Notes: generated by a model not told the origin, from the letters alone. DNA of 64,000 nt from Platanthera guangdongensis (GCA_039583875.1 CM077162.1:114854589-114918588); one strand, 5' to 3'; positions 1 through 12,074 are shown, counted from the stretch's first letter. Numbers and translations: made by a program.

Positions 1-1015
1 CCTAGTAAACATGTTTCCTCTAAAGTTGTTTGCTACTATTGCAGCAAACCTGGGCATGTTATTGCTGACTTCCCAGTGATGAGAAAAGAAGCTGGTGTGA
101 AAATGGCTCACCAGCACAAGGGAAAGAAGGATAAGTCCTTCATTGCAAAGAAGGAGAGGAGCTGGACTAAATCATCTTCATCTGAGTTTGAAGAAGAAGA
201 AGTAGCCTATATTGGTCTGGTTGTTGTTGCTACTAAAGGAGCTGAAGCAGAAGCTGAAGAATATCCTACTACCAGGATAGGGATCAGGACCCCTCTATCA
301 CATTCAGATAGTGATTCAGAGGTGGATGATGAAGATGAATAAGATGGCATCAGCTACTATGGGCTGATGTTAAGGTCTTATGATAAATCCAGCCAGGAAC
401 AACCTGGTACAATCAAGGTACATTCCTTATCTAGCTCATCTTCTTACTCAGATTATGAGACTAGTCCAGACCATGGTGCTTCGTCATTCAGTGGTGAAGA
501 GGGCTCAATTTTTGAGGAAGATGTCAATCAATTGATTGATATGTATGGTGAACTTCTGGATACCTTTAAGAAGTGCAAGAAGTAGACTAAAAAGCAAGCT
601 GTGGAGATTGCCTCTCTTTAGCTAGCCACTGCCCAGCATGCTACGACAACATCTTTATAAAATCAGAAGGACAGTGAGACTAGCCAACTTAAGGTCCTGA
701 GTCTCATCCAGATAGGTACCATAAAGTTCAAGAATAGTCTTATAAGGGACCTTGAAGAGAAGCTCTAGAGGGAGAAGAGAATTGTGGCTAGTTTCTCCAA
801 GCCCAATACAGTGTTTCCCTTGATAGAATTCTTCTCCTCTCAGAAGGGTAAGAAGGGGTTGGGGTTTAAGAGAAACACTAGGGTTTCCCATTCCAAAGGG
901 AAGGGAAAAGCTCAAGTTCAGCGTCAAGCTTCCAAGACTCCCATTCCCTTTAGAAAGTTCAGTTACCTTCAAACAGGTATGACCAAGAGAGCGTCTAAGG
1001 TCACTGGATGAATTA
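1..1015 (+). pseudogene. SIRE-like Ty1/copia gag remnant (C-terminal part)
   Basis: Fragment of a copia gag. Near base 25 it reads a zinc-knuckle-like segment, CYYCSKPGHVIADF, in which the last Cys of CX2CX4HX4C is Phe. It continues as the Lys/Ser/Glu-rich acidic tail (open 76-342) and a stretch similar to the tail of element A's gag (shared VNQLIDMYGELLDTFKKCKK-like segment near 525-585). In-frame stops after 342 and 585 break it. The match to element A ends at about base 1015, at 'ggtcact', and unrelated sequence follows, so the copy is truncated there. Its upstream part lies outside the window. It belongs to a copy related to but distinct from A. Confidence 0.8.
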
Positions 1016-1163
1016 TAGATTTGAACAACCCCATATATGGCGAGTAGTAGTCGATAGGAGCCAGATCGGTCGAAGTCCAGCAATCTACGTCCTAGGCGAG
1101 CCGGAAGGTGGAGAGATCCCTAGAAGCGCCTTCGGCTCCACAAAGTGGGGTTTATTGTTTGAG

Positions 1164-1320
1164 GGGCGAGTGGAGCAGGTTAGCTCACACTCTCCCCAGG
1201 GGCTCGATGAGCACCGGGCGAGTTGGGCAGGTCAGCTCGCACTCGCCAAGGGGCTCGACAAGCAGTAGGAGAGTGGGGCAGGCCGGGCCCGCACTTGCCC
1301 AGGGCTAGGAAGAGGTGGTG
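1164..1320 (+). repeat. Three imperfect ~52-bp tandem units
   Basis: Units begin near 1164, 1216 and 1267 with a GGCGAGT/GAGAGT-like start, continue through GGGCAGGT-like and GCTCGCACTCGCC-like segments and end with AGGGGCTCGA-like sequence. The second unit contains the complementary arms GGCGAGT and ACTCGCC. The third unit is the most diverged. Confidence 0.6.
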
Positions 1321-1538
1321 AGTGCCAGCTCCATCGAGCACTCACCGCCCCCGACGAGTGGAGGTTCTAGAGGGCCACTCGCCCAATCTCTTGTGAAGTG
1401 GTTTTAACACTCCACCCTCGCTGGTCTATCTATAGCCTTCTAGAACAACAAAGTTATACAATTGGCAGACATAGATGGGTTGCACATAGTTGTTCGGAAC
1501 AACGATAGTTCGCTATTTGCGGGCCATTTTCAGAAATC

Positions 1539-1547
1539 TATAAATAG
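1539..1547 (+). promoter_or_regulatory. TATA-box-like TATAAATAG
   Basis: TATAAATAG in the right half of the unclassified fragment. The same 9-mer occurs in both LTRs of element B. This supports the idea that the fragment is an LTR promoter remnant; no transcript evidence is available. Confidence 0.4.
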
Positions 1548-1615
1548 ACCAACGATAGTTACCTCAGAAGGCATGCTTACTTGTGCCCCGGTCTTCTTGT
1601 GCTTTTTGAGGTATT

Positions 1616-4001
1616 TGTTGGGTCCATTACCCATAATATCTTAGATTTGAGTGAAGTCAATCTTGTCAATGATATACATAAAGTTGTATTTGATGTGTGC
1701 CTGAGTTCATGCATGCAGGGATGTCCTAGCAACAATGATGGGATAAGTAGCCTAAGTGGCGAGGTTAGGTAAACACTTACCTAAGGTGTGGAAAGATAGA
1801 AAAATATCTATGTCCACAGGTGTTGAGTGAAGGTCATTCAGTCAACTCCAGATGACTTATAGCTCTGAGTGAAGGCTATACAGTCAAAGCCAAGTAGTGG
1901 CAATATGAGAAAGTGGCTAAGTCCATAGGCGTTAAGTGAAATCAACTCACTCAATTCCATACAACAAAAGGCTGTGAGATAGGCTAATGTAGTAAAATCC
2001 TAAGAGGAAATGGGAAGAAAAGTGGCCAAGTTAACAGGCGTTGAGTGAGTATCACTCACTCAACTCCTTACTCTATATTCGTTGAATATTACCTTATAAG
2101 TCAAAGCCACAAAAAAGAAGTGTTGATATTTGGCTAAGTCCAAATGCGTTGAGTGTAGTTTACTCATTCAATGCAAGTTTAACAGAATAAAATCTGTTAA
2201 GTACTTTGCCGTTGAGTAGAGCTTACTCACTCAAAGCCAAGGAGAAGAAAAATCTGGCTAAGGCAGAAAGCGTTGAGTGGGGCGTGCTCACTCAATGCTC
2301 TCAATGCCATGACTCAGAAAATCTGGGTAAGGCAAAAAGCGTTGAGTAAGGCATGCTCACTCAACGCTTAAGATGCTGAAGAAGCAGAAAAATTAGTTAA
2401 GATAGAAAGAATTGAGTGAGGCATGCTCACTCAACGCTCTCAACTCCTAAATTACAGAAAGCATGGTTATGGTACAAGACGTTGAGTAAGGCGTGCTCAC
2501 TCATCGCTCTCAATGCCAAGCATGTAGAAATGGCTGAAGAATAAGCTAAGATATAAAGCGTTGAGTGAGGCTTGCTCACTCAACGCTGTCAACGCCTAGA
2601 TAGACAGAATTCTGTCTAAGTACTTTGGTGTTGAGTGAAGCTCATTCACTCAATGCCTATTCTACAGTTGCTTGATTTTGGTTAAGTCCACAAGTGCTGA
2701 CATCAGCAATATCTGCAAAATCGACAAAGTCAACTTATGTCAAATCAAGTACGGAGAAGCTACATAACACGACAAACTTTGCTGCAAAGCTTTTGTACGT
2801 CTTCTTCTGTTAAAGCAAGGGGCAACTGGATGCTGCAAGTGGACCCCACTAATTTCTTGGAGCCGTTGATTGGCGAACTGCAAAAGGAAGAGAGTGGCCA
2901 AGATGACAATAACTTTTTATATCTTTATCAATTTCAAAAAGTTGCGGCTGGACTTCATCTTCCTCACTATTGTTGCGGAGAAAAAGCTTGAAGTCTTCCT
3001 GCAAGAACCAAAATGTTCAGTTTGCTGTGTGTCTTCTTCATCGACATCAGCAAGATCAGAGCAAACCTCTGAGGAAAAGACAGCAAGTTAGCTGGTTCCT
3101 TCTTCACCTGCACTAGCAAGATCAAAAGGTCTTCCTTCTGAGGGAGAAGCATAAACAAAGAAGTAGATTCTGCAGATCAAGTTGCTTCTCAGTTCAGCAA
3201 GCTCAAATTTGAAGATATACTTCTAAATATGAGAAGAAGGAAGAACAAAGTTGCAGATTCTGTCCGAGGAAGGAAGAGAAAGCAAAGCAGCTTATTGCTA
3301 GTTACTTCCAACTCAAGATCCTTATAACTGTGAAGAAATGTTGAGATGAGATAACTCAGCTCAAGGGACTATCACAAAGAAATTTCTCGGTGATAGATAT
3401 ACATCTATTTTACTCCAGTAGGATCCTTTTGGATCTGAATTGTAGGGCTCTCTAAGCCCGAGGTAAGGCAAATTTTCCTGAGCTGTAAGATCCAGTTTGA
3501 ATCTGAGGTATGTGGTCAATTGATCACTGAGCTGTAGGAGAGGAATACTCTCTGTGTGTAGGACCTTTGGTTCTAAGGTAGGATCCCTAGTGGATCTGAG
3601 GTAGGGCTATCCTCCTAGCCTGAGTCTAGGGCCTTTGTCCTATGGTAGGTGATCTACTGATCACTGAGTTGTAGGCCTTTGTGGCTGAGCTGTAAGTCTT
3701 GGAGGAGATTGATAGATCCTAAGGGATCTAAGGTGTAAGATCTGTGGAGTAGAGTTTGGAGAAGTTCCTTGATTAACAAGAAGTTAGCAAGGTGGGAGGA
3801 TAGTGGATGTATCCAAAAGTTGGGGAACCACTATAAATCAGTGTGTGCTTTTCTGTGTTGTTTTCTATGTGTAGGTACTTGAAAGCTAATTACTGGAAAC
3901 ACATTAAGTACTAAAAAAGATAAAATCAAAAGCTAATAAAATCAGTCATACAACCTATTTACCCCCTAGGTTGTAAGGTACCTTGAAAATAAAGACTTTC
4001 A
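1616..4001 (+). repeat. Element A 5' LTR (2386 bp)
   Basis: Begins TGTTGGGTCC and ends ...GACTTTCA, two bases before the primer-binding site. Its first ~900 bp match the partial LTR at 10304-11240, with about a dozen differences in the first 150 bp by eye. The first 110 bp are also recognisably homologous to element B's LTR (shared GATATACA-AAAGTTG--TTTGATGT). It contains the GTTGAGTGAG/CTCACTCAAC hairpin array in its U3 half; bases 2660-4000 show no repeats that I recognise. Confidence 0.9.
1820..2657 (+). repeat. Hairpin array of element A LTR (GTTGAGTGAG / CTCACTCAAC)
   Basis: About a dozen inverted-repeat units are spaced 60-110 bp apart, each a GTTGAGTGA-like arm and its complement around a 5-nt loop. 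A perfect example is 2558-2586: arm GCGTTGAGTGAG, loop GCTTG, arm CTCACTCAACGC, giving a 12-bp stem. Others, for example near 2270 and 2338, have one or two mismatches. The array starts about 200 bp inside the LTR. The 3' LTR carries the same array (10508-11212), including a perfect copy at 10959-10987. Confidence 0.85.
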
Positions 4002-4003
4002 AG

Positions 4004-4014
4004 TGGTATCAGAG
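4004..4014 (+). other. Element A primer-binding site
   Basis: TGGTATCAGAG followed by GGAGG, two bases after the LTR end. It is complementary to the 3' end of plant initiator tRNA-Met, the usual primer of plant copia and many gypsy elements. Confidence 0.9.
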
Positions 4015-4078
4015 GGAGGTTGCTCAAAAAGGAACTAACCATCTGAGTGATCTTCCAAGGTAACTACAGATTATTGTT

Positions 4079-6640
4079 ATGGGTTCAGGAGTGAACTACA
4101 TGGAGCTGGGTGCCATAAAGCTTCTTATATGCTGGAAGGATGGATTTGGCATCTGGAAGGAGTGGGTCAAGCTATTCATGGAAGTAGCTGACCCTAGAAT
4201 CTTTTTAACTATTAAAGAAGGACCTTTCAACCTCATTAAAGTGTCTATCCTGGATACAAACATCTAGACACCCAAGACTTATGATGAGATGATAAAGGAT
4301 GAAGTCATTCTTGCCACCATGGACAAGAGGGCTCAAAATATCATTGTCAGTGCAATTGATGATTCTACCCTTCAGAATCTGATTCACTGCAAAACTACAA
4401 AGGAAATGTAGGACACTCTAGTGATCTACCTGGAAGGCATAGAGGAGGTAGAGGATGATAGAAACTCTATGCTCAACCAGGAGTATGAGGTTTTCAGATA
4501 GTCCTTGGGTGAGAACATAGCCACCTGCTTTGAAAAATTCTTCAGGATAGTAAATGAGCTAAGGAACTATGGAAGGGTCTTTAGTCATTATGAGCTAAAT
4601 GATAAGCTCCTCAGGTCTCTCACCAGAGACTAGGATACAAAGATATGTACCATAAGAGAAATGGCTAAGCAGGGTAACACTCCACCTCACAACCTATTTA
4701 GGAAACTGCTCTCTTATGAAAAATAGCTAACAATCAGGAAAGAGAAAGAGACTAACTGCAAATCTCAAGCCAAAGAAAAATCAGTGGCTTTCAAAGCTGA
4801 AGCCATATGCAAGAGCAGGAGAAAGACCTCTTCTCCTCTAAGAAGACCAGCAAATTCAGACTACTCTGAATCAGAGGCATCAGATAGCAGCATGTATGAT
4901 GAAGACTTTGTTGTTTTCTCTAGATAGCTCCATATGCTGATGAAGAAAAAGCATTGTAAGAGCATGCCCTCAACCTCATCTCATAACTAGAAGAAAACCT
5001 CTAAGGAGGATAGGTATGGCTCTAAACCCAGTAAACAGAATTCCTCTAACATTATCTATTACTACTGCAGCAAGATAAGACATATCATTACTGATTTCCC
5101 TATGAAGAAAAGAGACGATGGTGAGAAGAAATCTCACCAAAATGCAAGGGCAAGAAAGAAAAGCCCCTTATGGCTAGAAAAGAGAAGAGCTGGACAGACT
5201 CATCATCATCAGAGTCTGAATTAGAGGAAGCCTACATTAGGGTAGTTGTTGTTGCTTCTAAACAGAAGTTGTTTCACCAGATGAAGACTATCCTGCTATA
5301 TGGATAGGAGTCAGGGCCCCTCTAACACTGTTAGACAGTGACTTAGACGTGGATGTTGAAGAAGAAGGTGCCTGTAGCTGCCATGGGATGATCACAATGA
5401 CTGATGAAGAGGGAAGACAGGATCAGCCTGGTGAAATCAAGGTACATTTTCTATCCAGCACTGTGTCTAGGCATGAGACAAGTCCCTATGCGAAGCCTCT
5501 TCATCTAATTGTTAAGATGATTCTGGCTCAAAAGGTGATGTCAATCAATTGATTGATATATATTGTGAACTTCTGGATGCCTTTAAGAAATGCAAGAAGC
5601 TGACTAAGAAGCAGGCTAAGAAGATTTTATCTCTTCAACCTGCTGCTTCTCAGCTTGCTGAAACAGCTGATTTGCTGAATCAGACAATGGGGGAGCTCAG
5701 TTAATTGAAAACCCTACCAGACATCCAGATGGAGACTATCAAGAGCAAAAATAGTCTCACTAAAGATCTTGAAGAGAATCTCTAGAGGGAGAAAAGTATT
5801 GTGGCCAGGTTCTCTCAGCCCAATATAGTGTTTCCCTTGATAGATTCCTTCCCCTCTTAGGAGGGTAAGAAGGGGTTGGGCTTCAAGAGTAACACAAGAC
5901 CTGCCAATCTCAAAGGTAAAGTTTCAGTTGTGCCTATGTGATCTAGGCCACCTAACCCATTCAAGAGGGTGATATTCCCTTCAAATAGGTATGACTAGGA
6001 AAGCATATATGGTCACTATATGAATGGTGCATCCACAAGTGGAACAAAAGATGTTCCCAGCCATTGTGGAAGGTACAGTAGGGCAAGTGCCTTTAACACT
6101 GCCCATGAAAAAAATTCAAATAACCCATCATGGACCATTTATCCTTGGTGATACAGCCCCCCCCCCCCTCTCAAAAATGTTGCAGCAGCCAGTTTTTAGA
6201 ACCTGTCAGCACAAAATATGACTAATGGTCAGTATGTTAGATTGCCTGTTATGGCTATTTCTGATGCTATCAAGGGCACACTATCTGAAAAGAAATGTGC
6301 TGCTAATAGGATTCAGAACAGGCCACACAAGCCAGCAAGCAGACTAACCTTCAGTCAAATCCATACTGAAAGGAAATAGAAAATGGTTGTTGCACCTCTT
6401 CCTTCTGTCAAGAGTGCAGTCAAACCAACTGCTAGGCCTACACAGAAAAGAAGATATAACATACATGATTGTTGGTGTTGTGACAAGATAGGCCATTATG
6501 CCATTGATTGCTGACACAACCCTAATATGGTCAGAGCTAAAGTAAGTCCACCAGTCAGAAAAATTACTGTTGGACATGTTCAGTTTCAATCTAATGTGCA
6601 CTTAGGACCCATTAGATATTGGGGTCCTAATGTAAAGTAA
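4079..6640 (+). pseudogene. Element A gag (copia), decayed
   Basis: Starts at ATG 4079 in a good position after the primer-binding site. The N-terminal part (FGIWKEWVKLFMEVADPRIF) matches the copia gag capsid region, and is parallel to B's gag at 16892. In-frame stops occur from codon 63 onward and frame changes follow, so the reading is a mosaic. A zinc-knuckle-like segment near 5060-5105 (YYYCSKIRHIITDF) has lost its first and last Cys. Downstream is an acidic/coiled segment and then a basic stretch with a second Cys/His box near 6465-6515 (CWCCDKIGHYAIDC-like, intact). The frame ends WGPNVK then TAA at 6638. The last portion matches the gag-end motif of element B (WVPKEK then TAA). Confidence 0.8.
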
Positions 6641-6654
6641 TCTTCTTGATGCAG
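6638..6654 (+). promoter_or_regulatory. gag stop plus candidate 3' splice site (element A)
   Basis: TAA (6638-6640) is followed by a pyrimidine-biased stretch and GCAG ending at 6654. The protease frame is open in phase 0 from 6655 and reaches WYLDSRCSRHM. Elements B and C have the same arrangement. A splice acceptor is an inference; no donor has been identified. Confidence 0.45.
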
Positions 6655-9600
6655 GTTAGTTTAAGTGGCCATACCTCAATATGGTACTTGGATAGTAGAT
6701 GTTCCAGGCATATGAATGGAACAAGGAGCAACTTGAAGGAGTTCACCCTAGTGAAAAATGGTCCCAAGGTTATTTTTGGTGGTTCTGATAGAGGGGTAAC
6801 TAGAGGCTATGGTAAGATTATCAATGGCATAGTCACTATCTCAAAAATGGCTTATGTTGAAGGGTTGTAACACAACCTCACAAACATAAGACAACTCTCA
6901 GATCATGGCAATGTTATTGTCTTCCACAATGATGAGTGCCTAATTAGGAGGTCAAGTGACCAAGTGGTCATTTTGACAGGCACTAGGAGTGGGAATGTTT
7001 GATGTTTAAACTTTCTATGTCTGGACTCAGATTCTCCTATCTGTCTTGTTACACGTGAAAAAAATCTCATATTGTGTCCAGTGGCATAAGAGACTTGCTC
7101 ACTTGAATTACAAAATGATTAGCAAGCTTTTTAGCCAAGAGTTAATTAGGAATGGCCTAAATGTGAAATGTAGCAAGGATAATGTTTGCTCAGCTTGCCA
7201 AAAAGGTAAGTAGACCAAAGCATCCTTCAAAAGTACTAGTTCCAAAGACTATATGAGGTTCTTATACCTCTTGCATATGGACTTATTTGGTCCTATGCAT
7301 GTTCAGAGTATTGGTAGGAAAGTCTACACCCTTATGGTGGTTGATTACTGTTCCAAGTTTACTTGAGTGTTCTTTCTCAAGAAAAAGAACGAGACCCTTA
7401 ATATCTTTATCAAGTTTTTCAAGCAAGTTCAGAATGAGTTTAACAATTCTGTGGTCAAAATTAGGTGTGACCATAGAACTGAGTTCCACTCTGAAGGCAT
7501 AATAGAGTTCTGTGAAGAGCAAGGAATTCATCAAGAATTTTCTTCCCCTAGAACTCCCCAGCAAAATTGGATTGTTGAGAGGAAAAATATAACTCTCATA
7601 GAGGCTAGAAGAACCTTGTTGGGTGACACATCTCTCCCAGAATATTTCTGGAATGAGGTAGTAAATACTGCATGTCATGTCCTCAACAGGGCCTCTATCA
7701 CAAAAAGCCACAAGATGGCTCCCTTTGAAATCTTGAAAGGAAGAAAACCAAATCTGGGCTATCTAAAAATCTTTGGTAGTAAGTGTTATGTGCTGCATAA
7801 TGGAAAGTCCTATATGATTAAGTTTGGTTCCAAATGCTTTGATAGAATTTTTGTTGCGTACAACAATCATAGTGAAGCCTATAGGGTATACAACTTGAAA
7901 ATCCAAGTTATAGAAAAATCTATGCATGTAGTCTTTGATGAGTCTAGCATGATTAACAGGGAGCTATCAAGCTCCTCTTTCTATACTGCAGGCACATAAC
8001 AGATGATGGACAACCTGACCACCAAGGAAGCTGCACCAGTTATCCAAGATGAAGTGAATACTCTAGAAGGTCTACCAGACACACTTGGAGCAGAGAATGA
8101 TCCGGAAGATGCTATTCCAGAAGCTGTTGCTAAAAGAAGATTACCTCCAGAAATTAGGTATTTAAGAAACCATCCTGCTCAACAAATCATTGGTGAAGCA
8201 AGCCATGGAGTAATGACTAGAAGCAGAAATCAAAATATAGCTATGTATGCAAGCTTCCTGTTATAAATGGAGCCAAAGAAGTTTGAAGAGGCCAACATAG
8301 ATCAATTCTGGATAGTGGCTATGCAAGAAGAACTGAACCAATTTAAAAGATTCAAGTCTGGAAGTTGGTTCCCACACCTCATGGACATAATGTCATTGGA
8401 GTCAAGGGCATCTACAGAAATAAACTTTATGAAAATTGCATTATAATCAAGAATAAAGAAAGGTTAGTAGCTAAGGGGTACAAACAGGAAGAAGGCATTG
8501 ATTTTGATCAATCCTTTGCCCCTGTAGCAGGGTTGGAGGCCATAAGATTGTTCCTTGCATATGCTACACACAAGGGATTCAAGGTCTACCAGATGGATGT
8601 GAAGTCAGCCTTCCTGAATGGTGACTTAAAAGAGGAAGTCTATGTTGAGTAGCCTCCAGGTTTTGTAGTTTGTAACTCACCTGATTCTGTTTATAGACTT
8701 AGGAAAGCTCTATATGAGATAAAGCAAGCGCCTAAAGCTTGGTATGAGACTTTGTCTAACTTCCTTATTGAGAATAAATTCTCAACCGGGAAGATAGACA
8801 AGACCCTATTCCTAAGGGAATCTAAGGAAAGATCATCATAGTTCAAATCTATGTAGATGACATCATCTTTGGATCTACTGATGATAACCTCTACAGGAAG
8901 TTTGCCAAACTTATGCAGGGGAAGTTTGAGATGAGTAGTATGGGTGAACTTAAGTTCTTTTTGGGTCTCCAAGTAAGACAGTCTGACGATGGCTTGTCCA
9001 TATCCCAGTCTAAGTTCACTATGGAGTTAATAAAGAAATTTGGTATTGAAAATTCCTCCACCATGAGAAATCCCATGGGATCAAGTATGCCCATATGCAA
9101 AGATGAGGTAGGAAAACCTGTTGATGAGGCTTTGTATAGGGAGATAATTGGTTCCCTTCTCTATCTAACTGCTAGTAGGCCAGATATTATGTATGCTACA
9201 TGTGTCTGTGCCAGGTATGAGGCTTACCCCAAAGAATCTCATTATTCTGCTACAAAGAGAATTTTGAAGTTTCTTAAGGGCACACCAGATCTTGGTCTGT
9301 GGTACCCTAGGAATGGGGAATTTGAACTAACTAGCTATTCAAATGCAGACTTTGTAGGATGTAAAGAGTATAGGAAGAGCACTTCTAGCACATGTCAATT
9401 ACTAGGTGGAAGATTAGTTTCTTGGAGCAGCAAGAAGCAAACTAGTGTTGCAATTTCAACTATAGAGTCAAAGTACATCTCAGTAGGTAGCTGCTGTGCT
9501 CAGTTACTGTGGATTCAGCATCAGCTCCAGGACTACAACCTTCAGATAAGTAGAAGTCCCTTATTTTGTGATTCTACTAGTGCTATTTCAATTGCTAGGA

Positions 9601-9794
9601 ATCCTGTCTCCCATAGCAGGACTAAGCACATTGAAATCAGATATCATTTCATTGGGGAGCATGTGGAATGTGAAGATATCAACCTTGAGTTTGTCTCAAC
9701 CGACAAGCAAGTGGCTGACATCTTCACCAAGACACTAGATGAAGCAAAGTTTAACATCTTCAAGATTGAGTTGGGTATGTTAAACCTGGTATAG
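6655..9794 (+). pseudogene. Element A pol: protease, integrase, RT, RNase H
   Basis: The protease motif is WYLDSRCSRHMNG (6682 on), with the active-site Gly of DSG changed to Arg. The integrase zinc region lies near 7085-7210. The integrase core has MDLFGP near 7277, CDHRTEF near 7466 and VERKN near 7577; the last Asp and Glu are exactly 35 residues apart in the open segment 7367-7999. RT is read from 8365 ([12 protein letters not shown]), with YVDD at 8850-8861. RNase H is intact through 9794 (LTSYSNADFVGC, STIESKY, FCDSTSAI). Frames change between 7366, 8365 and 8913, and stops occur near 6868, 7001, 7364 and 8650. The catalytic motifs survive but the frame does not, so this is a dead copy. 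Confidence 0.88.
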
Positions 9795-10289
9795 GTTCAG
9801 TTGCACCTAATTTTGTTGCAAGTTATTTTGTATTTTGCAGACGGAATTGTTCTTCAGAAAAATGAAGACTCTTCAAGAAATATACCTTTAGTGGCATCAT
9901 GATCAACTGTTATCCAGACTGGTATAGACTAGATTGTCTACCAAGAAATATGCATGATGATGCATCAGTTGAGGGGGAGCATGTCCAGCACTGTTCCAGC
10001 AATTCACTGCTGCCTAGTAGATGGGGAGCAGATCATAAGAACCATACCAGCTATTTTTTGAAGTCAAAAAGGGGAGGAAAAGATGATCATATGAATGATC
10101 AAGAATGGTAGCAACAATTTAGGGGGAGTAGGTGTAGTAATGCTCACCCTACAGGCAAGGAGGTGTGGTAACTATAAATCATTCTCCAGTTATATGCTTT
10201 TAAAATTCTTATTATTCTTATTGTTGCATAGTACTATGTATATCATTGACTCATTATTGACTCATTTGATTAAGGGTTTTGACTACCTC
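9795..10289 (+). other. Element A 3' untranslated region
   Basis: About 500 bp between the pol stop and the polypurine tract. No coding region is recognisable. It holds two purine-rich GGGGGAG blocks (near 9970 and 10120) that resemble the polypurine tract but are not followed by an LTR. The additional ORF that elements B and C carry here is absent. Confidence 0.6.
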
Positions 10290-10303
10290 AAATAGGGGGA
10301 GAT
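10290..10303 (+). other. Element A polypurine tract
   Basis: AAATAGGGGGAGAT directly before the TG of the 3' LTR. It is identical in sequence to the reverse complement of element C's tract at 26556-26569. Confidence 0.9.
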
Positions 10304-11240
10304 TGTTGGGTCCATTCCCCACAATGTTCTAGATTTGAGTGAAGTAAATCATGTCATTGATATACATAAAGTTATATTTGATGTGTGTCTGAGTTCATGC
10401 ATGTAGGGATGTCCTAGCAACAATGATGGGACAAGTAACCTAAGTGGCGAGGTCAGGTAAACACTTACCTAAGGTGTGGCTAGATAGAAAAATATCTATG
10501 TCCACAGGCGTTGAGTGAAGGTCATTCACTCAATGCCAGATGACTTATAGCTCTGAGTGAAGGTTATACAATCAAAGCCAAGTAGTGGCAATCTGAGAAA
10601 GTGGCTAAGTTCATAGGCGTTGAGTGAAGTCAACTCACTTAATGCCATATAACAAAAAGACTGTGAGACAGACTAATGCAGTAAAATCCTAAGAGGAAAT
10701 GGGTAGAAAAGTGGTCAAGTCCACAGGCGTTGAGTGAGTATCACTCACCGAACACTTTACACTATATTCGTTGAATATTGCATTATAAGTCAAAGCCACA
10801 GAAAACAAGTGCTGGTATTTGGATAAGTCCAAATGCATTGAGTGTAGCTTACTCATTCAACGTAAGTTAAATAGAATAAAATCTGTTTAGTAGTTTGGCG
10901 TTGAGTAGAGCTTACCCACTCAAAGCTAAGGAGTAGAAAAATCTAGCTAAGGCAGAAAGCGTTGAGTGAGGCGTGCTCACTCAACGCTCTCAATGTCATG
11001 ACTCAGAAAATCTAGGTAAGGCAAAAAGCATTGAGTGAGGCGTGCTCACTCAGCGCTCTCAATGCTTAAGATATTGAAGAAGCAGAAAAATTAGTTAAAA
11101 TAAAAACATTGAGTGAAGCATGCTCACTCAACGCTCTCAACGCCTAAATTATAGAAAGTATTTCTATGGTATAAGGAGTTGAGTAAGGCGTGCTCACTCA
11201 ATGCTCTCAACGCCAAGCATGCAGAATAATGAGATGGCTG
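10304..11240 (+). repeat. Element A 3' LTR, truncated (about 0.93 kb of 2.4 kb)
   Basis: Matches 1616 to about 2530 of the 5' LTR, including the hairpin array. The match fades at 11226-11240 (CAAGCATGCAGAA, then possibly ATGGCTGA) and gypsy-type sequence starts. About 1.4 kb of LTR including its R/U5 end is missing. No LTR of element F lies at the junction, so this looks like a deletion or recombination breakpoint rather than a clean insertion. Confidence 0.88.
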
Positions 11241-11666
11241 AGGTCAGGAGGTGGTCGAGGTCAGGAGGTGAGGAGAGCTGAATGCCGACAGAGGGAGCAG
11301 CAGCAGCCCAGGTGGGGGCATCAGGATCCGAACAACCTGCTCGGCTGGAGGCAGCCAGAGTGGCAAGACCAAGGCCACCAGAGACATTTCCACGGAGGAG
11401 ACAATCGCTAGGGGGGATAGGGTCAGTTCCACCCTCCAGGATGGAGGCAGGGCCATAGGCCTCCTCTCCCCAATCATCATTAGGCTATGACAATAGCCAT
11501 GCAGAGGCAGAGCGGTCAGCAGAGGAGGAGAAGGGAGGTCCGAGTGGAGCTACCGTACTATTAATTCCACCAGGTGGAGTGGTACGCTACGACCACTTGC
11601 CCAGAGTTCCTCGAGGTGAGAGGAAACCGTGAGCAGTAGCAGTAGCAGCAGCGGGACTTCCAGGAG

Positions 11667-12074
11667 GTGCGGATCGAGGAAGTCCTGTGTCGGGTAGAGG
11701 AAGATAGGTGTGAGGACTGGGCTGAGGTTGGGGCCCAAGGCGTGATCAGAGTGATCCACGGGGAGCGGGGGGGGGGGGGGGAGTTGAGGCTTCCCGAAAA
11801 GCAAGCATCCACACCATGTATAGAAGTAGCGTTGGCTCCACATCCCAGACCCCACCCAGCGGAGGAGAAGATCACCTTATCAAGGAAAGACAAGCCAGAT
11901 CTTGATGATCCCTTCTACGACGCGTTGGTCATCCATATCGCGGTCGAGAATTTCACCGTCTTCCAGATCCTCATTGATAACGGGAGCTCAGTCAACATCA
12001 CCTTCAAGAAGGTATTTGACGCAATGAAGTTGGAGTCCAAGAGGTTGTTGGCCTTGGGTGGGCCTCTGTTTTGA
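11667..12074 (+). pseudogene. Element F gag tail and protease
   Basis: The open segment contains ITLSRKDKPDLDDPFYDALV followed by ENFTVFQILIDNGSSVNITF, which is the Tat protease region. The usual active site in this lineage is I/L-D-S-G-S-S; here it reads DNGSS. A 15-base G run at 11767-11781 sits in the segment and may mark a length error or a real frameshift. Upstream (11241-11666) the sequence codes in pieces for a Gln/Arg/Gly-rich gag tail with no intact domain. Downstream to 12670 the frame is broken and no domain is clear. Confidence 0.7.

Larger units (their letters stand above)
1016..1615. repeat. Unclassified LTR-like fragment
   Basis: No coding region is recognisable here. The left half is GC-rich with short imperfect tandem units; the right half is AT-richer and contains TATAAATAG. 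Its boundaries are the end of the copia gag remnant and the TG of element A's 5' LTR. A TATA-like box together with inverted-repeat units resembles the U3 regions of the other LTRs in the window, so a truncated LTR is my best guess. I see no matching second copy in the window. Confidence 0.45.
1616..11240 (+). mobile_element. Element A: Ty1/copia (SIRE/Maximus-like) retrotransposon, 3' LTR truncated
   Basis: Order is 5' LTR, Met-type primer-binding site, gag, protease-integrase-RT-RNase H, polypurine tract, partial 3' LTR. The domain order (integrase before RT) is copia. The long LTR and the protease motif WYLDSxCSRHM are typical of the SIRE/Maximus lineage. All coding parts have stops and frameshifts. 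No additional ORF follows pol: only about 500 bp separate the pol stop and the polypurine tract, unlike elements B and C. The 3' LTR is cut at about 11226-11240, where gypsy sequence (element F) begins, so no target duplication can be checked. Confidence 0.9.
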
